A stretch of DNA of 64,000 nucleotides, from NCBI GenBank assembly GCA_964494205.1, contig CAZBRD010000002.1:186001-250000 (forward strand). Reading direction: 5' to 3'. The translations under genes and the position numbers were made by a program. Of this stretch, positions 52,604-61,961 are shown piece by piece. Each line of letters opens with the position of its first letter. The stretch's first letter is position 1. Source of the DNA: JBBTCX01 sp964494205. Its GTDB lineage: Bacteria; Planctomycetota; Phycisphaerae; UBA1845. The notes under the pieces are model-generated. The model worked only from the letters and a program-made list of their open reading frames with translations. It made no database searches and had not been told where the DNA came from.

Positions 52604-52686
52604 TGCCCCGTCGGTTCCGATAAGAGAGCGACGTTTGACTCGAACACCCTCAGACGTTACTCCCATCAATGACCCCCGACGGGGCA
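52604..52686. repeat. Widely spaced inverted repeat TGCCCCGTCGG / CCGACGGGGCA followed by T run
   Basis: Perfect eleven-base arms at 52604-52614 and 52676-52686, 61 bases apart, with TACGTTTTTTT after the right arm. In RNA this could close a long stem and act as a terminator or leader switch upstream of the lipoprotein gene at 52751. Confidence 0.5.
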
Positions 52687-52750
52687 TACGTTTTTTTGCG
52701 GGATGGACCGAGAAGTAGCCGAAAGCTATGGAGTCAGGGAGTTCGGCGTG

Positions 52751-53326
52751 ATGAAACGATTTTCGGTTGCAGTGTTGGTTGTCTGCCCTTTAATCAGCGG
52801 GTGCATTGAGATACCCGGTGCGGGGGCGAGTCTGGGCGGCGACACGGCTGGTTCCCGTGGCGAAGTGAGGTTGATCATCATCAATAACACGGCTGAGCAG
52901 TCGGTGTTTACGGTGGGGACGTATGATCCGCTGGATCAGACTTCGGAGCCGTTCGTCGTGCAGTTTGGATTGACGGATTCTGAGGGGCCTTTGCTGGGAG
53001 ATTCGACGAGCGACATCACTGAAATTCAGTGCGGGCGGATTCTGAGTTTCGGCAGCCCGCGCATGTTGGAGCTAATCGAAGAGAATCTGCCGGATGCCGA
53101 TTTGGTTGAGAACGCCTTAGTAGAGGGCATTAAGTTCTATCACCGCGACGAAGATGATGAGGATGCAGACCCCGTGTTGATGGGCGAGGCGGGGCCGTTT
53201 GAAGCCGAACTTGGCATCGATTTTTCCTGCGGATCGATCATTGTCATTCATCTTGAACTCAATGACGTTGGAACGGAATCTTATCGGATTGACTTCGAAG
53301 TGATTCCGGCCGAGTCGACGAGATAG
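52751..53326 (+). CDS. Exported lipoprotein of unknown function
   Basis: The 191-aa product from the ATG at 52751 has a signal peptide FSVAVLVVCPLISGC with lipobox ISGC. The rest is compact and beta-rich (VRLIIINNTAEQSVFTVGTY) with an acidic loop (HRDEDDEDADP) and two further Cys, in EIQCGRI and DFSCGSI, that could pair. No family is recognised. The gene stands alone after the inverted repeat at 52604 and before a repeat-bearing spacer. The frame opens at 52703, but the added residues precede the signal. Confidence 0.72.
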   Translation: MKRFSVAVLVVCPLISGCIEIPGAGASLGGDTAGSRGEVRLIIINNTAEQSVFTVGTYDPLDQTSEPFVVQFGLTDSEGPLLGDSTSDITEIQCGRILSFGSPRMLELIEENLPDADLVENALVEGIKFYHRDEDDEDADPVLMGEAGPFEAELGIDFSCGSIIVIHLELNDVGTESYRIDFEVIPAESTR

Positions 53327-53393
53327 CGGCAATCCCCAGTTCATCGAACCATTCGTATAAAGTCGGTTTGGTTGCAACTCGCAAAACAAGTTT

Positions 53394-53426
53394 CATGGCC
53401 AAGCAATAGCTTGGTCATGCCACGCC
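53394..53426. repeat. GGCCAAGC/GCTTGGTC dispersed repeat
   Basis: CATGGCCAAGC (left) pairs with GCTTGGTCATG (right) with one G-U, five-base AATA-type loop, followed by CCACGCC. Close relative of the copy at 53460. Confidence 0.85.
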
Positions 53427-53459
53427 GTTCACTTTGGTTACAAATATCGCTAGCAAATA

Positions 53460-53492
53460 CCATGGCCAAGCTGCTGCTTGACCATGCCACCC
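53460..53492. repeat. GGCCAAGC/GCTTGACC dispersed repeat
   Basis: CCATGGCCAAGC, then TGCT, then GCTTGACCATG and CCACCC. Only 66 bp after the copy at 53394, same orientation. Confidence 0.85.
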
Positions 53493-53752
53493 TGTCCAAA
53501 TAATCCCGGCTCAATCAGTCAGATAAACGTCAACTTCTGTTGAAATGAGAGCCCGTTCAGAGAGCAATTCCCAGCGAATTCAATTCAGTCACAGCGGAAG
53601 TCAACTGATCGCGCTGCATCGTGTAGCGGTGATTTTCTCGGACGTCATCATTACCAGGCAAAAGGGTCGGCAGGGGATGCAAGTATCTTTCGCTATGCAC
53701 ATAACTTGCCGATGGCCTCAACAGCTTCGCACACCCATTCGGAGGCCATAAG

Positions 53753-55378
53753 GTGAACTTGGGACCGCAACTGCCTCCTGGAGAGTTCAGCCAGGGGTCT
53801 ATTCTGATCGTCGAGGATGATCGCGCACTGCGAAACATCCTCGCGGTTCGATTGCGCGCGTTCGGGTTTAACGTGTTGGAGTCGGATACGGGTGAGCTGG
53901 GCGTTCAGATCGCACAAACGGACTCGCCTGATTTGATCATTATGGACGTTGGCCTTCCGGGACTCGATGGAGTTTCGGCGACGCAGGCACTCAAAGCTGA
54001 TCCTTCCACGGCCTATATCCCGGTGATCATGCTGACGGCGCGGTCGCGACCGTCGGACGTGGTACGCGGGATGGAAGCCGGCGCGCAGGAATACCTCTAC
54101 AAGCCATTCGACATCAACGAACTGCTGACTCGCGTACGCACCGTGCATCGGTTGGCCAAGGCCCATAAGGCGTTGGCGATGCTCAATACTGAACTGGAGG
54201 CGGAGGTCAGCCGGAAGACCAAGCGTCTCCAATGTCTGTATGAGGTGATGCGCGATCTGAACCGGGCGGAGACCAAAGACGAAGTGTATGATTTCCTGAT
54301 TGCGTGCTTGTCAAAGATGACCGGTGCGCAGCGGATCAGCCTATTCGTGACCGCGACGCCAGGTGAGGATTTGGTTTGTGCAAGGGCGATCGGTTTTGAA
54401 CCCGCTCTTGTAGAGCAGTTGCGGATCAAGGCCAAGGAAGGAATCGCCGGTCAGGTTTTTCAGAGCGGCAAGGCTGTTGCGGCGAAAGCTTACGGCGAGC
54501 CGATCGGCGGGAAACGGGAGTATCGCAGCGATTCTTTCTTGAGTGCGCCGCTTGTATCCACTTCTCTTGCAACAAAAGAGGGCGTGCTTGGCGTTTTGAA
54601 TGTTACCGACAAGGCGGATGAGTCTGAGTTCTCAGAAGAAGAAATCGGATGCATCAGATCGGTGGCGGACGCGGCTGCGATTACGCTGGAGGACATCAAT
54701 CGAAGGCAGCGATTGCAGCAGTCGGTGAAAGTGCTTTTGCAGACGCTGGGAAATCTGGCGGAATATCGGGACGAAGAAACGACGAAACATTTGGAGCGCG
54801 TGTCACAGCTCGCACGGATTTTGGCTGTCGAAGCGCGACATCGCGGGCCCTATTCACAGATGATCGACGATGACTTCCTGGAATTCCTGGCGCAGGCGGC
54901 GCCGATGCACGACATCGGAAAAGTTGGAATCCCAGACGAAATTCTGACGAAGCCGGGCAAGCTCACCGACGAAGAATTCCAGATCATGAAGACGCACACG
55001 GACATCGGTCGGCGTGTGCTTTCGCAGGCGGTAGATCCGCGTTCGCCGAACCCGTTGCTGCAGATGTGCATCGAGATCGCGTGGTGTCATCACGAACGTT
55101 TTGACGGTACGGGATACCCACGGCGATTGGCTGGGAATGCGATACCGTTGGCGGCGCGGTTGGTGGCGCTGGTGGATGCGTACGATGCGATCACCAGCAA
55201 GCGCCGATATAAGGCCGCGAAGACGCATCAGCAGGCGATGGCGATTATTCGTTCAGAGTCGGGGAAGCATTTCGATCCGACGCTGGTTGATGCGTTCCTG
55301 CGTTGTCATGAGCAATTCGACGAAGTGAGAGCGCAGCAGGAAGACCAATTCGACGAGCCGGTTGAGGCGATGGCGTAG
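53753..55378 (+). CDS. Response regulator with GAF and HD-GYP domains (cyclic-di-GMP phosphodiesterase type)
   Basis: The 541-aa cytoplasmic protein starts at a GTG after ATAAGG. The receiver domain (about 15-130) has ILIVEDDRA and LIIMDVGLPGLDG with phospho-acceptor Asp65, and ends LYKPFDINELLTRV. A coiled-coil linker follows (LAMLNTELEAEVSRKTKRLQ), then a GAF domain (about 180-320; KEGIAGQVFQSGK and GVLGVLNVTDKAD). HD-GYP (about 335-520) has AAPMHDIGKVGIPDEILTKP and CHHERFDGTGYPRRLAGNAI, so the metal-binding HD and the GYP motif are complete, which supports cyclic-di-GMP hydrolysis. Input is expected from a histidine kinase; the soluble kinase at 39604 lacks a regulator, but a link is unproven. 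Confidence 0.94.
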   Translation: MNLGPQLPPGEFSQGSILIVEDDRALRNILAVRLRAFGFNVLESDTGELGVQIAQTDSPDLIIMDVGLPGLDGVSATQALKADPSTAYIPVIMLTARSRPSDVVRGMEAGAQEYLYKPFDINELLTRVRTVHRLAKAHKALAMLNTELEAEVSRKTKRLQCLYEVMRDLNRAETKDEVYDFLIACLSKMTGAQRISLFVTATPGEDLVCARAIGFEPALVEQLRIKAKEGIAGQVFQSGKAVAAKAYGEPIGGKREYRSDSFLSAPLVSTSLATKEGVLGVLNVTDKADESEFSEEEIGCIRSVADAAAITLEDINRRQRLQQSVKVLLQTLGNLAEYRDEETTKHLERVSQLARILAVEARHRGPYSQMIDDDFLEFLAQAAPMHDIGKVGIPDEILTKPGKLTDEEFQIMKTHTDIGRRVLSQAVDPRSPNPLLQMCIEIAWCHHERFDGTGYPRRLAGNAIPLAARLVALVDAYDAITSKRRYKAAKTHQQAMAIIRSESGKHFDPTLVDAFLRCHEQFDEVRAQQEDQFDEPVEAMA

Positions 55379-55469
55379 CAGTCTGGGGTTACTCGCTGAA
55401 TTCGCTTCGATTCTCAGGCTTAATTACTTACACAATTCTCCAATAGCAATTCAATTGACAGCGAGCCAT

Positions 55470-55502
55470 CCACGGCCAAGTTGCGGCTTGACCGTGCCAC
55501 CC
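55470..55502. repeat. GGCCAAGT/GCTTGACC dispersed repeat
   Basis: CCACGGCCAAGTTGC followed by GGCTTGACCGTGCCACCC. Differs from the copy at 57131 at one base. Confidence 0.85.
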
Positions 55503-55590
55503 AATGAACCGCTGCAAATAGATTAGGTCCGCACGACGGCCCCTGCTTTCCTTTGCTTGCGCAAAGGGCTCTGTTCGGTCGCGGTTCCGT

Positions 55591-55610
55591 GGTCCGCACA
55601 GCGGACCCTA
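55591..55610. repeat. Palindrome GGTCCGC ACA GCGGACC, copy 2
   Basis: Identical over twenty bases to 37301-37320, 42 bp before the ffh start. Confidence 0.8.
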
Positions 55611-55651
55611 CGTTTGACCTGTCTACGACGACCGAATAAAACCTATTCACG

Positions 55652-57079
55652 ATGTTTGATGCACTAACACAGCGGTTGGGCGATGTTTTTCGGGGTCTTC
55701 GCGGGCGGGGGAAGATCACCGAGGAGAACATTGCCGAGGTGATGCGCGAGATTCGGACGGCGCTGCTTGAGGCCGACGTGAATCTGGAGGTGGCGCGCGG
55801 GTTCTGTGATGAGGTGCAGAAGAAGGCGGTTGGTGCGGAGGTCATCAAGACGCTGAAACCGGCGGAGGTCATGGTCAAGATTGTCCATGACGAGCTGGTG
55901 CAGCTGATGGGGCCGGTTGATCCGCGGATACCGTTCATATCGCCCGGGCCGACGGTCCTGCTGATGGCGGGGTTGCAGGGGTCGGGTAAGACGACCACCT
56001 GCGGCAAGATCGCGAAGATGCTGCAGGAGCGAGCGAAGCGGCCGTTGATGGTGGCTGCGGACTTGAAGCGACCGGCGGCTATCGATCAGCTTGAGGTATT
56101 GGGGCAGCAAGTCGGTGTGCCGGTCTATTGCGATCGATCGACGCAGAACGCAGTGAAGGTTTGTCGAGACGGCATCGCGCAGGCGAAGAAGCTTGATCGC
56201 GATGTGGTGATTCTCGATACGGCTGGTCGGTTGGCGATCGATACCGAGCTGATGGATGAGCTTGCGAAGGTGGCGCAGGCGGTGAATCCGCAGCAGGTTT
56301 ACCTTGTGCTTGACGCCATGACCGGTCAGGACGCAGTGAACACGGCCAAAGTTTTCAACGAGAAGTTAGAACTCGATGGGGTGATTCTCACTAAGTTCGA
56401 TAGCGACACGCGCGGTGGTGCGGCGCTGTCGGTGCGGAAGATCACCGGGAAGCCTATCAAGTTTGTCGGCGTGGGCGAGAAGCTCGAAGCCATCGAGGAG
56501 TTTCGACCGGAGCGCGTGGCGGGTCGCATCCTTGGTATGGGTGACATTCTCTCGCTCGTCGAGCAGGCGCAGCGCAACTTCGATCAAGGCGAAGCGCAAA
56601 AGATGGAGGAGCGGGCGGCCAAGGGGTCGTTCTCGCTCGATGATTTTCTCGCGCAGCTTCGCAAGTTGCGGCAGATGGGGTCGATGAAGGACCTTATCAA
56701 AAAGATTCCCGGCATGGGTGGGTTGGTTGGGGATCAGGAGATTGATGAGGGCGAGCTCGGGCGCATGGAGGCTGCGATTCTCTCGATGACGCCACAGGAG
56801 CGATCGAATCCGAAGATCATTGATACGTCGCGACGGCGGCGAATTGCTCGCGGGGCAGGAATCGACCCTCAGGACGTCAGCCAACTTGTGAAAAATTTTG
56901 AACCCATGCGACAGGCCATGAAGATGATGGCCGGGCAGGGGTTGCTGCAACGGTTGAAGATGGGGACGCAGCTATCGCGAATGATGGCGCAGGGGGCCAT
57001 GCCGAAATTCAAGTCAAATACAGCGGCGACGCAGCGAGTTTTGTCGAAGAAGGACAAGCGGAAGCGGCGGAAGAAATAA
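55652..57079 (+). CDS. ffh: Signal recognition particle protein (SRP54 homologue)
   Basis: This GTPase of the signal recognition particle binds signal peptides and 4.5S RNA and delivers ribosomes to FtsY at the membrane. The 475 aa comprise an N domain (about 1-90, helical), then a G domain with GLQGSGKTTTCGKIA (G1, about 107-121), DTAGRLAIDTELM (G3) and TKFDSDTRGGAALSV (G4/G5 region). The M domain (about 320-440) is Met-rich: LRKLRQMGSMKDLIKKIPGM, SMTPQERSNPKIID and SRRRRIARGAGIDPQDVSQL, the RNA-binding helix-turn-helix, ending FEPMRQAMKMM. A very basic tail (KKDKRKRRKK) follows. No rpsP or trmD follows as in many bacteria. The 4.5S RNA gene is not evident nearby. Confidence 0.97.
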   Translation: MFDALTQRLGDVFRGLRGRGKITEENIAEVMREIRTALLEADVNLEVARGFCDEVQKKAVGAEVIKTLKPAEVMVKIVHDELVQLMGPVDPRIPFISPGPTVLLMAGLQGSGKTTTCGKIAKMLQERAKRPLMVAADLKRPAAIDQLEVLGQQVGVPVYCDRSTQNAVKVCRDGIAQAKKLDRDVVILDTAGRLAIDTELMDELAKVAQAVNPQQVYLVLDAMTGQDAVNTAKVFNEKLELDGVILTKFDSDTRGGAALSVRKITGKPIKFVGVGEKLEAIEEFRPERVAGRILGMGDILSLVEQAQRNFDQGEAQKMEERAAKGSFSLDDFLAQLRKLRQMGSMKDLIKKIPGMGGLVGDQEIDEGELGRMEAAILSMTPQERSNPKIIDTSRRRRIARGAGIDPQDVSQLVKNFEPMRQAMKMMAGQGLLQRLKMGTQLSRMMAQGAMPKFKSNTAATQRVLSKKDKRKRRKK

Positions 57080-57130
57080 GCGATTCACAAACGCCTGCAG
57101 ATAGTACCGGTGCAAGAATCATGAGTATCG

Positions 57131-57163
57131 CCACGGCCAAGCTGCGGCTTGACCGTGCCACCC
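57131..57163. repeat. GGCCAAGC/GCTTGACC dispersed repeat
   Basis: CCACGGCCAAGC, TGC, GGCTTGACCGTG, CCACCC; arms pair with one mismatch. It lies 52 bp after the ffh stop. Confidence 0.85.
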
Positions 57164-57358
57164 CAGCCAGTTGATTGGCCATAGCAAGGCAGCTTCCTTG
57201 CGTTCTCGTTTGCGATGGCGTCGTTCTTTCCGTCACGCAGGCTAGTTACAAGTTTCTTACCGATATAAAGTTGTCGTGTAACGTCTCGCGGCCTTGTGGA
57301 GTCGGTATGATTGGGGGGCGCGATTGGCGTGATCCAGATGCAGAAATAAGGAAACAAG

Positions 57359-60300
57359 TTGAGACTTCTAAGCGGACATCGACGAGCGGCGAATGAGTGT
57401 GGCGGCGCGGTGCTGGATGGCCGTTCGTCATTTGCAATTGCCAGTGCTCGAGGTTCGCAACATTGCACTGTTCTTATCATTGCCATCGCACTGGCAGTTT
57501 CTACCGCGTTCTTGGTAACGGCTAACGCGCAGCAGCCACGGCAGATCCAGATTCGAGATGCGCGGAAGCTTCAGGCATTTGGCGGGCAGTCGACGTCGCA
57601 GATGGAGCACGGCATCGGGGCGATTGTGATCGAGACGGCGCCGCCGATTGTCAATTTGTTCAGTCGCGCGGATGAGGGAATAGCGCGATCGGATTGGAAA
57701 TTTGCGATCGATTCTCTTCAACGAATCGTGGATGACAAGGATTCGGGATTGTTTCCCATCGGTGATCGACCGAGTCAGGCAGGACCGGTTCTGTATGAGC
57801 CTGCGCGACGAGTGGCGGTACGGCGATTGGCGGAATTGCCGCCGGAAGGATTGCGGGCGTACCGGCTGCTGTATGACGGGCGTGCGAAGGGAATCTATGA
57901 GCGGGCGCGAGTCGCGCACGATGCGGACAGACTGCGTCAGGTGGTGACTCGGTATGCGCTGACGTCCTATGGGGACGATGCGGCTGATCTTCTTGCGGCG
58001 TGGGCGTTGGATGAGGGGAGACCGGCGGAGGCCATTGCCGTACTACATGAGCTGATCAATTCAGTGCCAAACCATGACATTCCTGAGGAGTCAGTCGTTG
58101 CAAAGCTTGCGGCGGCGTATGCGCTGCTGGGGCGCACAGAAGATGCGAAGCGCACATTGAGTGGGTTCGCGGGGTCTAACCGAGTGAAGGGAACTGGCGA
58201 ATCGGGTTCGGGTTTGCGAGAGTGGCTTTCGGTTGAGCGGTTTCCATTGTTTGATCATCTGGCAGTTGCTGGTGAGGGTGATTCCGAGACGCACGAATGG
58301 CCTATTCTTGGCGGCGGACCGACACGTGTGGGGAAGATGCCTTCGCTGTCGCCGAAGCTGGTGGAACGAAATCCTTGGGAGTATCCGATTCCGGGGGCTG
58401 ATCCGGATGCATGGCGCGAAGTGCTCGTGGCGGATCCGCACGAGGGATTGCGGATTCCGACTTATCAGGCGGTTGCCGCGCAGCATCGGTTGTTTGTGCG
58501 GACGCCGAGAGGAATTGTTGCCCTGCGACTTGGTGATCTTGGAAAAGTTTGGGAGTCAGGAAGTCCTCCTTCGACCCGTAGCCCGGTGCCGGCTGCGCGA
58601 AATATTTACGATGACACCCTACGTGAAAACGAATTCGACGATCACGTGCGCGGTGCGATCGGCGCGGCTGGTGGATTGGTATTTGCCGTCGAGCGTGATG
58701 AAGACAGCAATGACACGTCATTGGAACAGGTTCGTCGGCGAGCTGGCAGGTTTCGTTCGTGGTTTGAAGAGGCGGCGAAATCGACACAGCTTTCGGCGTA
58801 CGACGTAGAGTCTGGTGAGCTTCGTTGGAGGATCGATCAGAAGTCGTATCGGCCTGGGAGCTACGAGACGCTGACGTTTCGATCGATTCCACTGATGGTG
58901 GATGATCGATTGTGGGTGCCCTTCCTGCGAGATGGGGATCTGTATGTCGGTGTGATTGATCCGGTCGTTGGGGCGCTCGCTGGCGAGATTCTGCTCGGTG
59001 GTGTGACCTATTCCGGTCTTGACGCCAATCAGCCATTGCAGATGGCGGCTGGTGACGGTTCGTTGTTTGTGCTGAGCGGTCGCGGCGTCTTGTTTGCGAT
59101 TGATACGTATCAGAGTCGGCTGCGTTGGGCGCATCAATATACGCATGATCCACTGCCCGGGTCGGCGGCGATTCCGTCCATGCCGGTGGTGACGGCTGGT
59201 GTTGTTGTCGTCGCGCCGCCGGACGATGGAGCGTTGTCGGCCTTTGATACCGCCACGGGTGAGCGACGTTGGCTGGTGGAAATGGCGGATCAGGCGTATG
59301 TCATTGGAGCTGACGAGCAACATGTCTGGCTGGGTGGAAGCGAAGTCAAGTGCGTGCGCGTTCGGGACGGAAAGGTTGAATGGCGCACGCAGTTTGCGTC
59401 CGCCCCAACGGGTCGCGGCATAGTCACCAAGGACCGGATTCTCACTCCTACGCTTGATGGCTTGGTGATGATCGATGGCGCCAGCGGCGCGGTGAGTGAG
59501 ATTCGCCCGGTGCCGGGTACGCAGCCGCCGCTCGGAAATCTGCTGAGCATCGATGGTGCCATGTACAGTGTGGACGCTTCTACGGTTCGTAAATTCCCCG
59601 ATCTTGATCTCGTCTTTCCGTTGGCGACCGCGCAGCATCAGAAGAATCCTGAAGATGTTATCGCACGATTGGAGCTGGCGTGGATTGAAGTCTTCCGTGG
59701 TCAGCCGGAGCGTGCTGATAAGCTGCTGGCAGACGTTGATGTGAAGAATATCAACACAAGCGTCGCAGCGCAAGTGTCGCAGTGCAGAGTTGAGGCGTTG
59801 CTGGCCATTGCAAACGCGGGATCGGGAGGCACCGATGAGACGCTATCGCGGCTGGCGGTGGCGGCGGAGATCGCGGAAACGGCTGAGGATCGCCTGCGGG
59901 TTGAACTTGCGAGGGCGCAGCAGCTGAGTGCCATGGGCAGGCACCGGGATGCTTACGATGTGTTGTGGGCGTTGGGGTCATCGGAGCAAGCCAGCGCTAT
60001 CGCGCCGGTCAATGATCACGTTTACGGCCCGGCGAGGTTGCGGTTGGTTGAGGCGTTGGGAACAATTTCCAGTGCGCTTCCCGCTGATGCTAAGGAGACA
60101 GTCACTCGTGAGGCGGACAAGCGCGTTGATTCAGCGGCGCTGCTCGTCAAAACGAATCATGCCTTCAAGGGATTAAGGGAGCTGCGCGTGCTCGCCGATT
60201 TGGCGAGTCCTGGTGCGACGGCTCAACGAGCCTTGCTGGAACTCGCGAACTGGTCGATGCAGGAGCAGCAATATGAGCGAGCTGAGCAACTGCTGCGCGA

Positions 60301-61957
60301 GGCGGTGCGACTGGACGGCGACGCAAGTCATACTGTAGCGGCGCTGCAACGACTCTGCGACATTTACGGAGATCGCTATTGGTGGACGGCGCCGAAGCCG
60401 CTGCTCGGTGTACTCGACGAACTTGAGAAGCGATTCGGCGATCGAGTGGTTTCTGCAGCCACAACGAAGGGGTCGGCGGAGACAACTAACCTAACAGTCA
60501 AGGAATGGATTCAGCGTCAATGGAAGGATGCGCGGTCGGCGACTTCCGTGGAACGTGCCGCAGGCGCAAAGTTTGTGCTTACCGACGAGTCGCTATGGCG
60601 CGTAGAGGTCGAGGAGAACAGGACCATTCCACCGATGGTTTCGTTTGAAGCTGAATCGCTGCCTTCGTTGGACGATTTTGTGTTCATTTCTGACCGTGCG
60701 GATGTTGTACGATGCTTGAAAGCGCTCTCCGGCGAGGAAGTGTGGCGAGCGCCGTTGCGAATGACCAATATCGGTAATGAACTGGAAGACAACCCTATGA
60801 CGCGATATACGCCGCCGCGAACCATTCGCGCGACGGCTGATGGTCAGGTCGCGGTTTTTGAAGGGTCGGAGGCCTTGGTCGCGGTCGGATTGGCGACGGG
60901 ACGGCGGTTGTGGGCGATTCCGCATCAGGCGGTTGCAGACGGGGATCCATATCGCGCGGGCGGTGCCAACGTACAGCGATTGCAAAACATTCAGGCTTGG
61001 GGGCAGGAGGAGTATGACATCACCGAGCAGCCCGCTGCGATGACAGCGGGTGAGGGTTTGCTTGCATATGTAGCGGGTATTGGTCGACTCGCGGTGTTGC
61101 GAATTTCAGACGGCACGGTCGTGTGGGAGCGAGACCTTCGCGGAGAACGTGTTGGAAGCATTCGTATTGTTAATGAGGCTGTTGTAACGATTGATCCGAC
61201 GCAACAGCGGATTCACGTGTTTGATCGCGACGATGGGAAGCTGCGGAAAAGGATCTTGCTGCGACAGCCAAATCCAGAGATGCCCGCTCACGTGGCGATC
61301 GAGGGCGACACAATCTGCGGCGCGACGTCGCTGTCAGAAACCGATCATCTGGTTGGTTATCGTCTCACAGACGAGTCGCAGGAACCTGTGTGGCAGATAC
61401 CGTTTGATAAGCCGGCTGCGGAGGTGTTTAGACTCTCTGAGGGCTTCTTTGGTGTTGGTCTCGTCGGCGGTGATGTACGGATCGTTGAAGCAAAAACGGG
61501 TGAAGTGAAGGGCAACGTTCGAGTGAGTGGTGCGCAGGTTGTGGTGGACGGACAGCTAATTGGCGGTACATTGCTTGCGAAACACAACGACATGAAAAAC
61601 GGGCGACGTGTTTCGGTGCTGAGCGGGGTCGACATAGCGACCGGAGAGGTTGTGTGGCAGCGACAAGACCTGGCGCCCACAGCAGCGGGAATGGAATCAT
61701 TGCGGTTGTTCGGCACGTCGCTGCCGGTGCTGGTTGAGACGGAGGCACAGTCGGCGAGATACGGCAGTGGCGGTCTTGTGATGCATGTGATCGATGTGCA
61801 TACGGGAGTGGGAATCGGCCCATCGGTTGAGGTGTTGTCGCCCAATTCGAGACAGCGGGCCACGGGCGACATCCGGTTCAAAGGGGCCGCTGTAGTAGTT
61901 GCGGGGGATCGATTGCTTGCCGCATATGGTACGGACATGGTTTCAACGGGCAATTGA
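57359..61957 (+). CDS. Very large exported PQQ-propeller and TPR-like protein
   Basis: The 1532-aa protein appears to start at a TTG (AAGGAAACAAG upstream); no ATG lies before the signal peptide LIIAIALAVSTAFLVTANAQ. The N-terminal helical part (about 90-280) reads as repeats around DDAADLLAAWALDEGRPAEA and LAAAYALLGRTEDAKRTLSG. A first beta-propeller (about 310-780) has blades such as LSAYDVESGELRWRIDQKSY, GVLFAIDTYQSRLRWAHQYT and LSAFDTATGERRWLVEMADQ. A central TPR-like region (about 800-1080, YERAEQLLREAVRLDGDASH) follows, then a second propeller (about 1120-1510, RVLRISDGTVVWERDLRGE-type blades and GVDIATGEVVWQRQDL). No catalytic pair is evident, so it may be a scaffold. Its stop is 4 bp before the next start, so the two are co-transcribed. 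Confidence 0.85.
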   Translation: MRLLSGHRRAANECGGAVLDGRSSFAIASARGSQHCTVLIIAIALAVSTAFLVTANAQQPRQIQIRDARKLQAFGGQSTSQMEHGIGAIVIETAPPIVNLFSRADEGIARSDWKFAIDSLQRIVDDKDSGLFPIGDRPSQAGPVLYEPARRVAVRRLAELPPEGLRAYRLLYDGRAKGIYERARVAHDADRLRQVVTRYALTSYGDDAADLLAAWALDEGRPAEAIAVLHELINSVPNHDIPEESVVAKLAAAYALLGRTEDAKRTLSGFAGSNRVKGTGESGSGLREWLSVERFPLFDHLAVAGEGDSETHEWPILGGGPTRVGKMPSLSPKLVERNPWEYPIPGADPDAWREVLVADPHEGLRIPTYQAVAAQHRLFVRTPRGIVALRLGDLGKVWESGSPPSTRSPVPAARNIYDDTLRENEFDDHVRGAIGAAGGLVFAVERDEDSNDTSLEQVRRRAGRFRSWFEEAAKSTQLSAYDVESGELRWRIDQKSYRPGSYETLTFRSIPLMVDDRLWVPFLRDGDLYVGVIDPVVGALAGEILLGGVTYSGLDANQPLQMAAGDGSLFVLSGRGVLFAIDTYQSRLRWAHQYTHDPLPGSAAIPSMPVVTAGVVVVAPPDDGALSAFDTATGERRWLVEMADQAYVIGADEQHVWLGGSEVKCVRVRDGKVEWRTQFASAPTGRGIVTKDRILTPTLDGLVMIDGASGAVSEIRPVPGTQPPLGNLLSIDGAMYSVDASTVRKFPDLDLVFPLATAQHQKNPEDVIARLELAWIEVFRGQPERADKLLADVDVKNINTSVAAQVSQCRVEALLAIANAGSGGTDETLSRLAVAAEIAETAEDRLRVELARAQQLSAMGRHRDAYDVLWALGSSEQASAIAPVNDHVYGPARLRLVEALGTISSALPADAKETVTREADKRVDSAALLVKTNHAFKGLRELRVLADLASPGATAQRALLELANWSMQEQQYERAEQLLREAVRLDGDASHTVAALQRLCDIYGDRYWWTAPKPLLGVLDELEKRFGDRVVSAATTKGSAETTNLTVKEWIQRQWKDARSATSVERAAGAKFVLTDESLWRVEVEENRTIPPMVSFEAESLPSLDDFVFISDRADVVRCLKALSGEEVWRAPLRMTNIGNELEDNPMTRYTPPRTIRATADGQVAVFEGSEALVAVGLATGRRLWAIPHQAVADGDPYRAGGANVQRLQNIQAWGQEEYDITEQPAAMTAGEGLLAYVAGIGRLAVLRISDGTVVWERDLRGERVGSIRIVNEAVVTIDPTQQRIHVFDRDDGKLRKRILLRQPNPEMPAHVAIEGDTICGATSLSETDHLVGYRLTDESQEPVWQIPFDKPAAEVFRLSEGFFGVGLVGGDVRIVEAKTGEVKGNVRVSGAQVVVDGQLIGGTLLAKHNDMKNGRRVSVLSGVDIATGEVVWQRQDLAPTAAGMESLRLFGTSLPVLVETEAQSARYGSGGLVMHVIDVHTGVGIGPSVEVLSPNSRQRATGDIRFKGAAVVVAGDRLLAAYGTDMVSTGN

Positions 61958-61961
61958 GGCG

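Larger units (their letters stand above)
53327..53752. other. Spacer with two palindromic repeats, 426 bp
   Basis: No supported gene. It contains the repeat copies at 53394 and 53460. The rest shows nothing I can name; it should include the promoter of the HD-GYP gene. Confidence 0.55.
55379..55651. other. Spacer carrying two palindromic repeats
   Basis: Holds the copies at 55470 and 55591 and the low-complexity piece CTTTGCTTGCGCAAAGGG (about 55550). No gene seen; the promoter of ffh must be here. Confidence 0.5.

Noticed and set aside
58718..59773. 351-codon minus-strand frame opposite the PQQ giant
   Set aside because: Arg/His-rich shadow with no domain; the plus frame has signal peptide and propeller repeats.
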